Assembly: GCF_004519315.1 (NCBI RefSeq)
Contig: NZ_SOZE01000043.1
Coordinates: 1-44,996, forward strand
Length of the DNA stretch: 44,996 bases
Reading direction: 5' to 3'
Source: Mucilaginibacter psychrotolerans
GTDB lineage: Bacteria; Bacteroidota; Bacteroidia; Sphingobacteriales; Sphingobacteriaceae
Shown: positions 22,260 through 30,480 of the stretch, one piece after another
Numbering within the stretch: position 1 is the first letter of the stretch
Layout of the letters: every line of letters begins with the position of its first letter
Notes under the pieces: generated by a model
Seen by the model: only the letters and a program-made list of their open reading frames with translations
Database searches by the model: none
Told to the model about the DNA's origin: nothing
Translations under genes and position numbers: made by a program

Positions 22260-24020
22260 ATGAAAATATTAATCTCTTACTTATCAAAACACCGCTGGAC
22301 AGTTGTGCTCGCACTGGTCCTCGCAGGTTTAAATATTGGCTTTTCGCTACTTGATCCCATGATTACAGGGACAATTATGGACAAGTACATCATACCTAAA
22401 GATAACATAGCCCGCAGCTTCGAGTATCGGTTTTATGGCTCATTAAGCCTTGTTGGGCTGGCTATCGGTGCTGCCATGGTATCGCGCATCGCAAAAAACT
22501 TTCAGGATTATTTTACCAATATCATTGTTCAAAAAACCGGGGCTGAGATGTATGCCGATGGGTTAAGGCATTCCCTGGAACTCCCCTATCAGGTATTTGA
22601 GGACCAGCGCAGCGGTGAAACACTGGGCATATTGCAAAAAGTACGCATCGATTGCGAAAAGTTTATTACCTCTTTCATCAGCGTACTGTTTGTAAGTTTG
22701 GTGGGGATGATTTTCGTCATCGTGTATTCGCTAAAAGTGAATTACCAGGTAACACTGGTTTATTTTTGCGCCATACCTATCATCACGTTCGTGAGCATGT
22801 CGCTAAGCAAGCGTATTAAATCTATCCAAAAGAAAATAGTTGCAGAAACTACCGCCTTGGCGGGTTCAACTACCGAATCGCTCAGGAATATCGAACTGGT
22901 AAAAAGTTTGGGCTTAGCCAAACAGGAGATAGAAAGGCTTAATAAAACCACCTATAAAATCCTGGATCTGGAATTGCGTAAGGTGAAATTTGTACGGAGC
23001 ATGAGTTTTATACAGGGCACCGTTGTAAACCTGGTGCGTAGCGCTATGGTGTTAGTGTTATTGGTGCTGATATTTAAAAACGAACTAACTCCCGGCGATT
23101 ATTTAAAATTTCTGTTTTATTCGTTCTTCCTCTTCAACCCTTTGCAGGAGCTAGGCAACGTTATTCAATCATGGCGCGAATCGCAGATATCGCTGGCGAA
23201 TTTCGAAAACATCCTCAATACGCCAATTGATAAGAAACCCGAAAAACCGGTTCTCTTAGAAAAAGTTGATACCCTTACTTTTAGCAATGTTACCTTTAAG
23301 CATTTAACCGCTAATCGCAATGCTTTAAACAATATCAGCTTTGAAACAAGCAGTGGGCAAACCATTGCCTTCGTGGGGCCATCGGGATCGGGCAAAACTA
23401 CTTTAGTAAAACTCCTGGTGGGTTTATATCAGCCATTGGAAGGCGACATCCTTTACAACAGTATCCTGAGCAAAGACATCGACCTTGACCAACTGCGCGA
23501 GAAAATAGGCTTCGTAACGCAGGATACCCAATTGTTTTCGGGAACCATCCGCGAGAACCTTTTGTTCGTACGCCCCGGTGCTACCGATGAAGACTGTATG
23601 AATGTATTGCAGCGCGCGGCCTGCCAAACCTTGCTTGCCCGTGCCGATAAAGGATTGGATACGGTTATTGGCGAAGGCGGCGTAAAGGTATCGGGCGGCG
23701 AAAAGCAACGCCTTTCTATAGCACGTGCCTTATTGCGCAAGCCGGATATTTTGGTGTTCGACGAAGCTACCTCTTCGCTTGATTCTATTACCGAAGAAGA
23801 GATAACCGATACCATCCGTGATGTATCAGTGCTTAACGACCATATCACCATCCTGATAGCGCACCGATTATCTACCATTATGCACGCCGACAGGATATTC
23901 GTATTGGAAAAAGGCTACATCATCGAAGCTGGCAAACACCACGATTTGATAGACCAAAAAGGCCTTTATTACGCCATGTGGAGGCAGCAAATTGGCGAGA
24001 AGTTTGCGGTAGAAGCATAA
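22260..24020 (+). CDS. ABC transporter, fused membrane and ATPase domains (MsbA/exporter type)
   Basis: A 586-residue half-transporter starting at ATG 22260; the open frame extends upstream to GTG 22212 but that part overlaps the candidate -7 box TAGTTTTG (22243-22250). The N-terminal domain (about 1-310) has six hydrophobic helices. The ATPase carries Walker A GPSGSGKTT, Q-loop FVTQDTQLFSGTIRENL, signature VSGGEKQRLSIARALL, Walker B DILVFDEATSS and the switch His in IAHRLSTI. It is a homodimeric exporter; the substrate (lipid, peptide or drug) is not deducible. It ends at a bidirectional terminator. Confidence 0.92.
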   Translation: MKILISYLSKHRWTVVLALVLAGLNIGFSLLDPMITGTIMDKYIIPKDNIARSFEYRFYGSLSLVGLAIGAAMVSRIAKNFQDYFTNIIVQKTGAEMYADGLRHSLELPYQVFEDQRSGETLGILQKVRIDCEKFITSFISVLFVSLVGMIFVIVYSLKVNYQVTLVYFCAIPIITFVSMSLSKRIKSIQKKIVAETTALAGSTTESLRNIELVKSLGLAKQEIERLNKTTYKILDLELRKVKFVRSMSFIQGTVVNLVRSAMVLVLLVLIFKNELTPGDYLKFLFYSFFLFNPLQELGNVIQSWRESQISLANFENILNTPIDKKPEKPVLLEKVDTLTFSNVTFKHLTANRNALNNISFETSSGQTIAFVGPSGSGKTTLVKLLVGLYQPLEGDILYNSILSKDIDLDQLREKIGFVTQDTQLFSGTIRENLLFVRPGATDEDCMNVLQRAACQTLLARADKGLDTVIGEGGVKVSGGEKQRLSIARALLRKPDILVFDEATSSLDSITEEEITDTIRDVSVLNDHITILIAHRLSTIMHADRIFVLEKGYIIEAGKHHDLIDQKGLYYAMWRQQIGEKFAVEA

Positions 24021-24042
24021 GCTGCCACTGAAACCGGCCATA

Positions 24043-24088
24043 AATAATAAACGCCATGCCTCTATCAACAGGCATGGCGTTTATTATT
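24043..24088. terminator. Bidirectional terminator, 19-bp perfect stem
   Basis: AATAATAAACGCCATGCCT (24043-24061) and its exact complement (24070-24088) surround an 8-base loop. A/T-rich stem ends provide T-runs on both strands. It lies between the convergent ABC transporter and 24104-24595 genes. Confidence 0.9.
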
Positions 24089-24103
24089 ATAACAGATGTT
24101 TTC

Positions 24104-24595
24104 CTATAAATCGTATTTCACTACCACAGTTGGCAGTAAAGTTGCCGCATTAAGCGGTATCTGATCGTGTGCTACTATGGGCTTGCGCTGGGTATAAAAC
24201 TCGTAAGCTGCACGCTGCACTTCGGCCTGGCCCGAGGATGGGTTGTTATAGCCGATAGAGAACGGGATAATAAAATCGTGGAATTTCTCTTTGTTAGGGA
24301 TAATCCACTTCTTGTTAGTTTTTTTAAGCGCATCTATCATAGGCAGGGTAAGCACGTAATCATCGGCGTAGTAGACAACTATTTTTTGGATATTGCCGTT
24401 GATATCCGCCGTGAACTTGAACACGGCCATACCGGTTGCTTTTTTATCAACGATATCTTTACTCAGGTGCAGGCTATCTTTAAAAAAGCGGTTCATGATT
24501 TGGCCGCCACCCTGAAAAGGGAACGCCAGGTCTTCCTGCGCCTTGCAATAAAAGGCCGACGATACTAACACGGCAATAATTAATAGCTTCTTCAT
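24104..24595 (-). CDS. Secreted TonB-C-like protein
   Basis: A 163-residue protein with an N-terminal signal peptide (KLLIIAVLVSSAFYCKAQ). The mature part contains TGMAVFKFTADINGNIQKIV and an AxxxLKKTNKKWIIPN segment followed by FIIPFSIGYN, which has the strand-helix-strand pattern of the TonB C-terminal domain. No membrane anchor or proline spacer is present, so it is not a classic TonB. It is likely periplasmic. Its ATG directly follows the stop of the methyltransferase gene (0-base gap), so both are one operon. Confidence 0.75.
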   Translation of the reverse strand: MKKLLIIAVLVSSAFYCKAQEDLAFPFQGGGQIMNRFFKDSLHLSKDIVDKKATGMAVFKFTADINGNIQKIVVYYADDYVLTLPMIDALKKTNKKWIIPNKEKFHDFIIPFSIGYNNPSSGQAEVQRAAYEFYTQRKPIVAHDQIPLNAATLLPTVVVKYDL

Positions 24596-25768
24596 TTAAT
24601 CTGCTTTAGGTTCGCGTTTGCTGCCTTCGTACAGTTCGTATTCAAATAAGCGGCAATCTAATTTACCGTTGTAAAACTCAATTTTGCGGGCTGCGCGCAG
24701 GCCAATTTTCTTAGCCAGATCCGGGTTGCCGGTAAAAACGTAGCCTCGGTAGCCTCCGCATTGTTTTTTAAGGTAATCGCCAATACGAGCGTAAGTTATT
24801 TCCAGCTTGGTGTGCACACCAAGGCGCTCGCCATACTCGGGGTTAAACATTACTATGCCCGGCTCGGCAGGCACCTCAGTATCCGCAAAGTCACAAACGC
24901 TGAATTCGATCAAATGTTCTACGCCCGCTGTATTTGCATTTTTGCGGGCAATATCTACGGCATCATCAGATATATCTGTAGCAATAATTTTAAAGCCTAA
25001 GGCTTTCTTTGCTTTATCCTTTAGCTTGCGGCGTTCCACAAAAAACACCTGCTCGTCGTAACCCATAATATGCATAAAGCCATAATTCATGCGGAAAAGG
25101 CCCGGGTGTTTATCGGTTGCCAGTAAAGCGGCCTCAATGGCCAAGGTGCCTGATCCACACATGGGGTTGATGAAGGTGCTCTGCCTATCCCATTTGGTAG
25201 CCATGATGGTTGATGTGGCCAGGGCTTCCAGCATTGGGGCCTTGCCCGGTATTTTGCGGTAGCTGTGCTTGGCCAGGGTTTCGCCAGATGTATCCAGATA
25301 GATATCGGCCTTATCTTCCTGCCAGTACAGGCTTACTACAGTTTTATTGGCATCGGCACCGCTGTTGGGGCGGATGCCTTTCTGGGCCTTTATGCGGTCT
25401 ACTATAGCGTCTTTTACTTTTACGTTGGCGAAGAGCGGGGTAAGAATATGCTCGTTATTTACGTTTGATGTAACCGAGAAATAGCCGGTAAAATCAATCA
25501 GTTTTTCCCACTCTATCTGCACCAGCTCTTCGTAAAGCTGGGTAGGGTTTTCGGCGGTGAAGCTTTTTAAAAGGTATAGCACCTGGCTTGCGCAGCGCAG
25601 GTTAAGGTTAAGGGCAATGGTATCGGTAACGGTACCAACCAACTCAACGCCTGTTTGGAAAACACGGGTGGGCGTAAAGCCCAGTGCCTCAACCTCCTGT
25701 TGCAGATAAGGCGAAAGCCTTTTGTTGCAGGTGATTATGATTTTACTCTCGGTGTGGAAAACTTGCAT
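24596..25768 (-). CDS. THUMP-domain class I RNA methyltransferase (RlmL/RlmK N-terminal-like)
   Basis: A 390-residue SAM-dependent methyltransferase. An N-terminal ferredoxin-like and THUMP region (about 1-160; ITCNKRLSPYLQQEVEALGF) binds RNA. Then FINPMCGSGTLAIEAALLAT (SAM motif I), IIATDISDDAVDIARKNANT and the catalytic MFNPEYGERLG, which is NPEY rather than the NPPY usual for N2-guanine methyltransferases. It most likely methylates guanine N2 of 23S rRNA (RlmL type); the fused RlmK half of E. coli is absent. The Glu for Pro change is a known-looking variation in this phylum from memory, but needs checking. Confidence 0.88.
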   Translation of the reverse strand: MQVFHTESKIIITCNKRLSPYLQQEVEALGFTPTRVFQTGVELVGTVTDTIALNLNLRCASQVLYLLKSFTAENPTQLYEELVQIEWEKLIDFTGYFSVTSNVNNEHILTPLFANVKVKDAIVDRIKAQKGIRPNSGADANKTVVSLYWQEDKADIYLDTSGETLAKHSYRKIPGKAPMLEALATSTIMATKWDRQSTFINPMCGSGTLAIEAALLATDKHPGLFRMNYGFMHIMGYDEQVFFVERRKLKDKAKKALGFKIIATDISDDAVDIARKNANTAGVEHLIEFSVCDFADTEVPAEPGIVMFNPEYGERLGVHTKLEITYARIGDYLKKQCGGYRGYVFTGNPDLAKKIGLRAARKIEFYNGKLDCRLFEYELYEGSKREPKAD

Positions 25769-25851
25769 GATATATTTGGCGAATTTATGAATAAATAACC
25801 CCGCTTTTAATTTCTTACTGCTAACTTTACATTTTAAATATTTTCGGAACT

Positions 25852-26217
25852 ATGGAAATTAAAGGCAAAGTATATGAAGTATCTCCAACCACACAGGTTA
25901 CGGAGTCGTTAAAAAAAAGAGAATTGATACTTGAGTACATCGAGAACCCACAATACCCTGAGTATTTGAAGTTCGAGGCTATACAAGATCGTACTGCGTT
26001 GATGGATAACGTTAAAGTTGGCGACGATGTGGAGGTTTTCTTTAACCTTAAAGGCCGTAAATGGACCGACAAAATGGGCAAGGTGGTTTATTTCAACACC
26101 CTGCAATTATGGAAGATAAACGCGTTAGGCGCAGCCGGTACCGCAGCAGCAGCACCACAATACGCGGCCCCAGCCGATATCAGCTCAAGCGCTGATGACG
26201 ACGATTTGCCGTTTTAA
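25852..26217 (+). CDS. DUF3127 protein with SSB-like acidic tail
   Basis: A 121-residue protein. The body (1-92) is the beta-rich DUF3127 domain: IKGKVYEVSPTTQVTESLKK, the FEAIQDR strand, VKVGDDVEVFFNLKGRKWT and VVYFNTLQLWKI, which reads like a single OB-fold. A flexible Ala-rich linker (93-113) leads to DDDDLPF at 115-121. This matches the C-terminal tip of bacterial SSB proteins that recruits DNA repair and replication partners. Together these suggest a single-strand DNA-related protein, though no binding has been shown by the sequence itself. A terminator lies in the following repeat. Confidence 0.85.
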   Translation: MEIKGKVYEVSPTTQVTESLKKRELILEYIENPQYPEYLKFEAIQDRTALMDNVKVGDDVEVFFNLKGRKWTDKMGKVVYFNTLQLWKINALGAAGTAAAAPQYAAPADISSSADDDDLPF

Positions 26218-26218
26218 G

Positions 26219-26421
26219 TTTAGTGAGTAGAGAATGGTGAGTAGTGAATAGTTGTAGAGCAGCTATTATTTATGAAATACAAAAGGCTTTTCGGGTAATC
26301 CGGAAGGCCTTTTGCATTTTCAACCTAACCTAAACGGGCGGTGCCGTCGCGAAATAATGACGCGAGGGCGGGCTAAGGCAACCACTCACTATTCACCGCT
26401 CACCATCCTCTACTCACCAAA
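26219..26421. repeat. Element with 34-bp inverted ends of GTGAGTAG words
   Basis: The left end (26219-26252, TTTAGTGAGTAGAGAATGGT...) equals the reverse complement of 26388-26421 at 30 of 34 positions. Both consist of quasi-periodic GTGAGTA/GTGAATA words, as at 7683-7810. The interior holds the DUF3127 terminator and a GC-rich stem (CGTCGCG...CGCGAGGGCG). It ends immediately before the stop codon of the convergent gene. Confidence 0.75.
26280..26318 (+). terminator. Intrinsic terminator after DUF3127
   Basis: CAAAAGGCTTTTCGG (26280-26294) pairs with CCGGAAGGCCTTTTG (26300-26314), with two non-Watson-Crick positions, followed by CATTTTC. Confidence 0.8.
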
Positions 26422-27363
26422 CTACTCCTTCACTATCCTCTTCACAGCAACATTTGCGCCTTGTTTTACAGTAAGGAAGTAGATGCCGTTACGTGGCAGG
26501 CTTATTTTTTTGCTGAAAGTACCGCCGGTGACCTTATCGCTCCAAAGGGCTTTGCCTTCGCTATCTGTCAGTTTCACGTCCGCACTGGTTTTGGCATCCA
26601 GGTTAAAACTCAGGCTGGTTTTGCCGGTGGAAAACTCGGGCGAGAGATTCAGGTCGTTGATGGCTAATGCTGCTTTATTCACCCCGGAAATCCTGTTAAG
26701 GGCCTCTTTATTGGCATCGGTTACCCGGAAGCTTACATCGGTACTGATGCCATCGTTATCCGTGCTGGAGTAGTTAAAAGTTTGGCTGTTCTTCCGGTCG
26801 AATGCCCTCATACGCTCACGCCCTGGTCCATCGAAAGCTAAAGGCCTGCGGGGCATTGGTGGCATATCATTAAAGCTGAAAGCATCGTCGCGGTCTAACC
26901 TTAAATCCGGGCCGTCCTGTTCAAGGTTGAATGCAAGCGTACTATCGCCGGGCACCTTCTTTAGGCGGAATGCGAATTTCTTGCGGATGGTGTCGCCATT
27001 ACCGTTAACAAATGGGCCGGCCATATTGCCTTCTATGCGCCGTTCTATAATTACCTCCTCGTTATTCTTACGACCGCGCATGCCCGGCCCTCTGCGTATA
27101 ACAATATCGCTGTTGCCGTCTTTATCGGTATGCCTAAAGGTGAGGTTGCCCATCTTATCCAGTTCGCCCAAGGCATCCCTGCGCTCCTCCTGCGTAAGTT
27201 TCTTAATGTCTTTGCCGTTTACGGTGGTATCGCCGTTGGTTATTTTTATTTCGATACTTTTTGGAGTATTTTGTGCCAACACCAATGGGGGCAGCCCAAA
27301 TATGGCTACCAGGCTAAGTGCCAGTATTGCTTCCAGCCGTGGATGTATGATAAACTTTTTCAT
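26422..27363 (-). CDS. Secreted protein with T9SS C-terminal sorting domain
   Basis: A 313-residue protein; start taken at 27363 because MKKFIIHPRLEAILALSLVA and LVLAQ form a signal peptide (the longer frame begins at 27414 without one). The middle is a charged, repeat-free region. The last 75 residues (LSFNLDAKTSADVKLTDSEG, GIYFLTVKQG, KRIVKE) have the form of a type IX type-A sorting domain, which targets proteins across the outer membrane for surface attachment or release. It is divergent from the histidine kinase gene (134 bases apart) and could be a target or partner of that system. Confidence 0.8.
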   Translation of the reverse strand: MKKFIIHPRLEAILALSLVAIFGLPPLVLAQNTPKSIEIKITNGDTTVNGKDIKKLTQEERRDALGELDKMGNLTFRHTDKDGNSDIVIRRGPGMRGRKNNEEVIIERRIEGNMAGPFVNGNGDTIRKKFAFRLKKVPGDSTLAFNLEQDGPDLRLDRDDAFSFNDMPPMPRRPLAFDGPGRERMRAFDRKNSQTFNYSSTDNDGISTDVSFRVTDANKEALNRISGVNKAALAINDLNLSPEFSTGKTSLSFNLDAKTSADVKLTDSEGKALWSDKVTGGTFSKKISLPRNGIYFLTVKQGANVAVKRIVKE

Positions 27364-27497
27364 GTTTTGCGGATTAAGGTTATTGGCCAAAGTTATAAAA
27401 CACTTATTAATCAATGTGTTAAATGCCCGCAGTGTAATTGTTAAAAATTGTTAAATGGAGTTATTGTCAGCGTAATTAAGATAATTTTGCTGTAACG

Positions 27498-29318
27498 ATG
27501 AAGAAAAAGAGCATCAGTTTGATTATTGGTTTAATGGGTTTTGCGCTTTTGGGCGTTGTGGGCATGCAATATTATTTCTTGCGCCAATCATACCAAATGC
27601 AGTCTGACCTGTTTAGCCGCACGGTAGATGATGCTTTGAACAGCGTGGTAAGCAAGGTTGCCAAGCAGGATGCCATTACCTTTTTAACGGCAAAAACCAA
27701 AATACGCGCCTTCAGCCTCAAGGGAAGCGTTTACGATAAGCTTACCGAGATTAGCATTAACGGCAATGCCTCGGGAATGGACGACTCGGTAAACCTCAAA
27801 AAAAGCCGTAGCAAACGCATGCGCAAACTGGCCATGTTGCGCGATAGCTTGAAGCGCATGATCTTGCACAAAAAGATGGACGACGAGATTGCCAACCTTA
27901 CCCAGCAAGGAACCGTTAACCTGCGTATCCGCATAGAGGAATATACAGACGAGTTTGGCAACGTGCAGGGCCGTTTCATCCCGGAGATAGAAAAAACGCC
28001 GCCCCGCCCCCTAAAAGCAAAAGTCTTTAAATACGATACTATACGCGGAACGTATAACGACCCGCAGTTTGGCCGCCAGGTGGTAACCGCTGTTAGCCTT
28101 AACCCGCTTTGGGTAGCGCAGCAAAAACGTCAGCAAAAGGAAAAAGAACTCAAGCAAGTAAAAAAGATGTTGGAGGCCGATTCATTGGCCAACCTGCCGC
28201 GTTACCAAACCAAATCGAACATCATAACCAACCTGGCCGAAGAATACCAAAAATCTAACGAACCCCTGGCCAAGCGCCTCAACGGTTTCTGGATAGATTC
28301 GCTCCTGAGATTTGAGCTGCAAAACCGCGGTATCATGTTGGATTATAGCTACGAGGTGGCCACCGCCAACAGCGATTCGCTCATCTTCTCCAGCGCAATG
28401 GATACCGAGGGCAAAAAGCCCGAGTTTATAGAAGCTAACACTTACCAAAAGGCCATCTTCAGCAACCAGGTGCTTGGCGACCCGGGGAAAATAAAGATAT
28501 CTTTCCCCAAGCGGAACTCCTTTATATTGGGCAACATGACGGCTACTATGGGTACCACCGGCGGTTTGCTCTTTGTGCTGATATTTTGCTTTGGCTACAC
28601 CATCTTCTCTATCCTCAGGCAAAAAAAGATATCAGAGATGAAGATAGATTTCATCAACAACATGACCCACGAATTCAAAACACCGGTATCAACTATTATG
28701 ATAGCCAGCGAGGCTTTGAAAGATGAAGAGATTGCCGAAGATAAAACCCGTGTGGCCCGCCTGGCCAACGTTATTTACGAAGAGAACGTGCGCCTGGGTA
28801 GCCATATAGAGCGCGTACTGAACATTGCCCGCATAGAAAAGAACGATTTTAAACTGGATAAGAAACCGGTGGGCGTAAATGAGACGATAAACCTGGTGCT
28901 GGATAGCATGGCACTTAAGCTGCAAAAATACAGTGCTACAACCAGCCTTAGCTTAACCGATGAGGCACCCGTGATTATTGGTGATGAGCTGCATTTTAGC
29001 AACGTGATATACAATCTGATAGATAATGCCATAAAATACAGCAACAACGCACCTGATATCACTATCACCACAATAAAAAAGAATGGCTACGTTTCTATAA
29101 AGGTGGCGGATAAAGGTATTGGCATGAACCGCGACCAGCAGAGCAAAATATTCGAACAGTTTTACCGCATACCTACCGGCAACCTGCACGATGTAAAAGG
29201 CTTTGGACTTGGCCTTAGCTATGTAAACACCATTGTAAAAAGGCTTGATGGTACCATTGGCCTAAAAAGCGAAAAAGACAGGGGTTCGGAGTTTGAATTG
29301 AAGTTCCCCAACGCGTAG
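27498..29318 (+). CDS. Sensor histidine kinase with long periplasmic domain
   Basis: A 606-residue kinase. Membrane helices at about 8-28 and 350-372 enclose a 320-residue periplasmic domain with coiled-coil charge patterns (KKSRSKRMRKLAMLRDSLKR). His391 in DFINNMTHEFKTPVSTIMIA is the phosphoacceptor. The ATPase part shows NLIDNAIKYS, DKGIGMNRDQ and GFGLGLSYVNTI. This architecture is typical of Bacteroidota sensor kinases paired with OmpR-type regulators. Its partner follows 105 bases later. TAATTTTG at 27482-27489 is 8 bases before the ATG, suggesting a near-leaderless transcript. Confidence 0.93.
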   Translation: MKKKSISLIIGLMGFALLGVVGMQYYFLRQSYQMQSDLFSRTVDDALNSVVSKVAKQDAITFLTAKTKIRAFSLKGSVYDKLTEISINGNASGMDDSVNLKKSRSKRMRKLAMLRDSLKRMILHKKMDDEIANLTQQGTVNLRIRIEEYTDEFGNVQGRFIPEIEKTPPRPLKAKVFKYDTIRGTYNDPQFGRQVVTAVSLNPLWVAQQKRQQKEKELKQVKKMLEADSLANLPRYQTKSNIITNLAEEYQKSNEPLAKRLNGFWIDSLLRFELQNRGIMLDYSYEVATANSDSLIFSSAMDTEGKKPEFIEANTYQKAIFSNQVLGDPGKIKISFPKRNSFILGNMTATMGTTGGLLFVLIFCFGYTIFSILRQKKISEMKIDFINNMTHEFKTPVSTIMIASEALKDEEIAEDKTRVARLANVIYEENVRLGSHIERVLNIARIEKNDFKLDKKPVGVNETINLVLDSMALKLQKYSATTSLSLTDEAPVIIGDELHFSNVIYNLIDNAIKYSNNAPDITITTIKKNGYVSIKVADKGIGMNRDQQSKIFEQFYRIPTGNLHDVKGFGLGLSYVNTIVKRLDGTIGLKSEKDRGSEFELKFPNA

Positions 29319-29326
29319 TTTGGGAT

Positions 29327-29417
29327 TCGGAAAGTTCGCAGTCCGAAGAAGAAGCAGCGAAGCATAAGTAATACCTAAAATCCTGCCGATTTCCGCACTT
29401 ACCGGACTTTCGGACTG
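29327..29417. repeat. AGTCCGAAAG-type inverted repeat between kinase and regulator
   Basis: The left part (ATTCGGAAAGTTCGCAGTCC) and right part (CGCACTTACCGGACTTTCGG) consist of irregular TCCGAAAG/CTTTCGGA words in roughly inverted order around an AT-rich middle. It fills the kinase-regulator spacer. Same architecture as the loci at 5676, 7683 and 26219, with a different word. Confidence 0.6.
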
Positions 29418-29423
29418 AAAATT

Positions 29424-30119
29424 ATGAAAAAAATACTACTAGTTGAGGACGACCCAAACCTGGGCCTCCTGTTACAGGATTACCTTCAGCTGAAAGGCAA
29501 GTTTGATGTGGTTTTATGTAAAGACGGCGAAGAAGGCCTGCGTGCTTTTACCAAACAAACATACGATTTGTTGATACTTGATGTAATGATGCCCAAAAAA
29601 GATGGTTTTACACTGGGCAAGGAAATAAGGAAGATAAACCCTAACGTACCTATCATTTTTGCTACGGCTAAAGCCATGATTGAAGATAAAACGCAGGCCT
29701 TTAACCTTGGTGGCGACGATTACATCACCAAACCGTTCCGTATAGAGGAACTGTTACTACGCATAAATGCCCTGTTGAGACGTGCCGACAAGGCAGAAAA
29801 GAAAGTTGCCGACGAAAACCCTACTCAGTTTAAACTGGGCAGTTATAGTTTTGATTATGGTATGCAGATGATAGCCCGGGGCGATGCGCAGCAAAAGCTA
29901 TCTACCAAAGAAGCTGAGCTCTTGCGCTTGCTCTGCCTCCGAAAAAACGAAGTGCTTACCCGCGAGGAAGCCCTGCTAAATATCTGGCACGATGATAATT
30001 ATTTCAATGGCCGCAGCATGGATGTGTTTTTAAGCAAGATACGCAAGTACCTGCGCGAGGACCCCTCGGTAGAAATTATCAACGTACATGGTAGGGGGTA
30101 CAAGCTGCTTATCAATTAA
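29424..30119 (+). CDS. OmpR-family response regulator
   Basis: A 231-residue two-domain regulator. The receiver has the acidic pair in VEDDPNLGLLL, phosphoacceptor Asp53 in LLILDVMMPKKDG, and K105-region ITKPFRIEELLLRINALLRR. The C-terminal winged helix has LSTKEAELLRLL, LTREEALLNIWHDD and SMDVFLSKIRKYLREDP. It forms a two-component system with the kinase before it. The stop overlaps the stop of the convergent VOC gene by four bases, so the two operons meet with no space for a separate terminator. Confidence 0.95.
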   Translation: MKKILLVEDDPNLGLLLQDYLQLKGKFDVVLCKDGEEGLRAFTKQTYDLLILDVMMPKKDGFTLGKEIRKINPNVPIIFATAKAMIEDKTQAFNLGGDDYITKPFRIEELLLRINALLRRADKAEKKVADENPTQFKLGSYSFDYGMQMIARGDAQQKLSTKEAELLRLLCLRKNEVLTREEALLNIWHDDNYFNGRSMDVFLSKIRKYLREDPSVEIINVHGRGYKLLIN

Positions 30120-30478
30120 TCTTCCTCATCTCCCTGTATATCCTCCCCAAAATGGACAATGTTGCCGGCAACATCCAATATGCTGAACTGCCGCATGCCC
30201 CAGGGCATATCTTTCAGCGGCCCGTTGGGGTGTACCACGCCTTTCGGCTCTAATTCTGCGTATAGTTTATCTACTTCGGTCACGTTTACGTAGCAGCCCG
30301 TAGCTTTTGGTATCTCAGGGTCTTTGCAGGGCCATAGGTGGATGAAGATGCCGTCGCGGCTGAATATCAGGTAACCATCCCAGGCGGGGTGGAAAGTGAA
30401 GCCCAGTTTTTCGGTATAGAATTTTATGGTTTCTACTTCGTTAAGGGAGGCTAATATGGGTACTGCGTTGGTGAGCAT
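30116..30478 (-). CDS. VOC-family (glyoxalase/bleomycin-resistance-like) protein
   Basis: A 120-residue vicinal-oxygen-chelate fold protein with paired beta-alpha-beta-beta-beta modules: VPILASLNEVETIKFYTEKL then YLIFSRDGIFIHLW, and CYVNVTEVDKLYAEL then MRQFSILDVAGNIVHFGED. The layout and length match the bleomycin-resistance-type branch (a dimeric binder), with the typical WGMR.F...D..GN..HF motif. The ligand is unknown. It follows the nucleotidyltransferase gene with 2 bases between stop and start, so it is translationally coupled to that module. Confidence 0.88.
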   Translation of the reverse strand: MLTNAVPILASLNEVETIKFYTEKLGFTFHPAWDGYLIFSRDGIFIHLWPCKDPEIPKATGCYVNVTEVDKLYAELEPKGVVHPNGPLKDMPWGMRQFSILDVAGNIVHFGEDIQGDEED

Positions 30479-30480
30479 TG

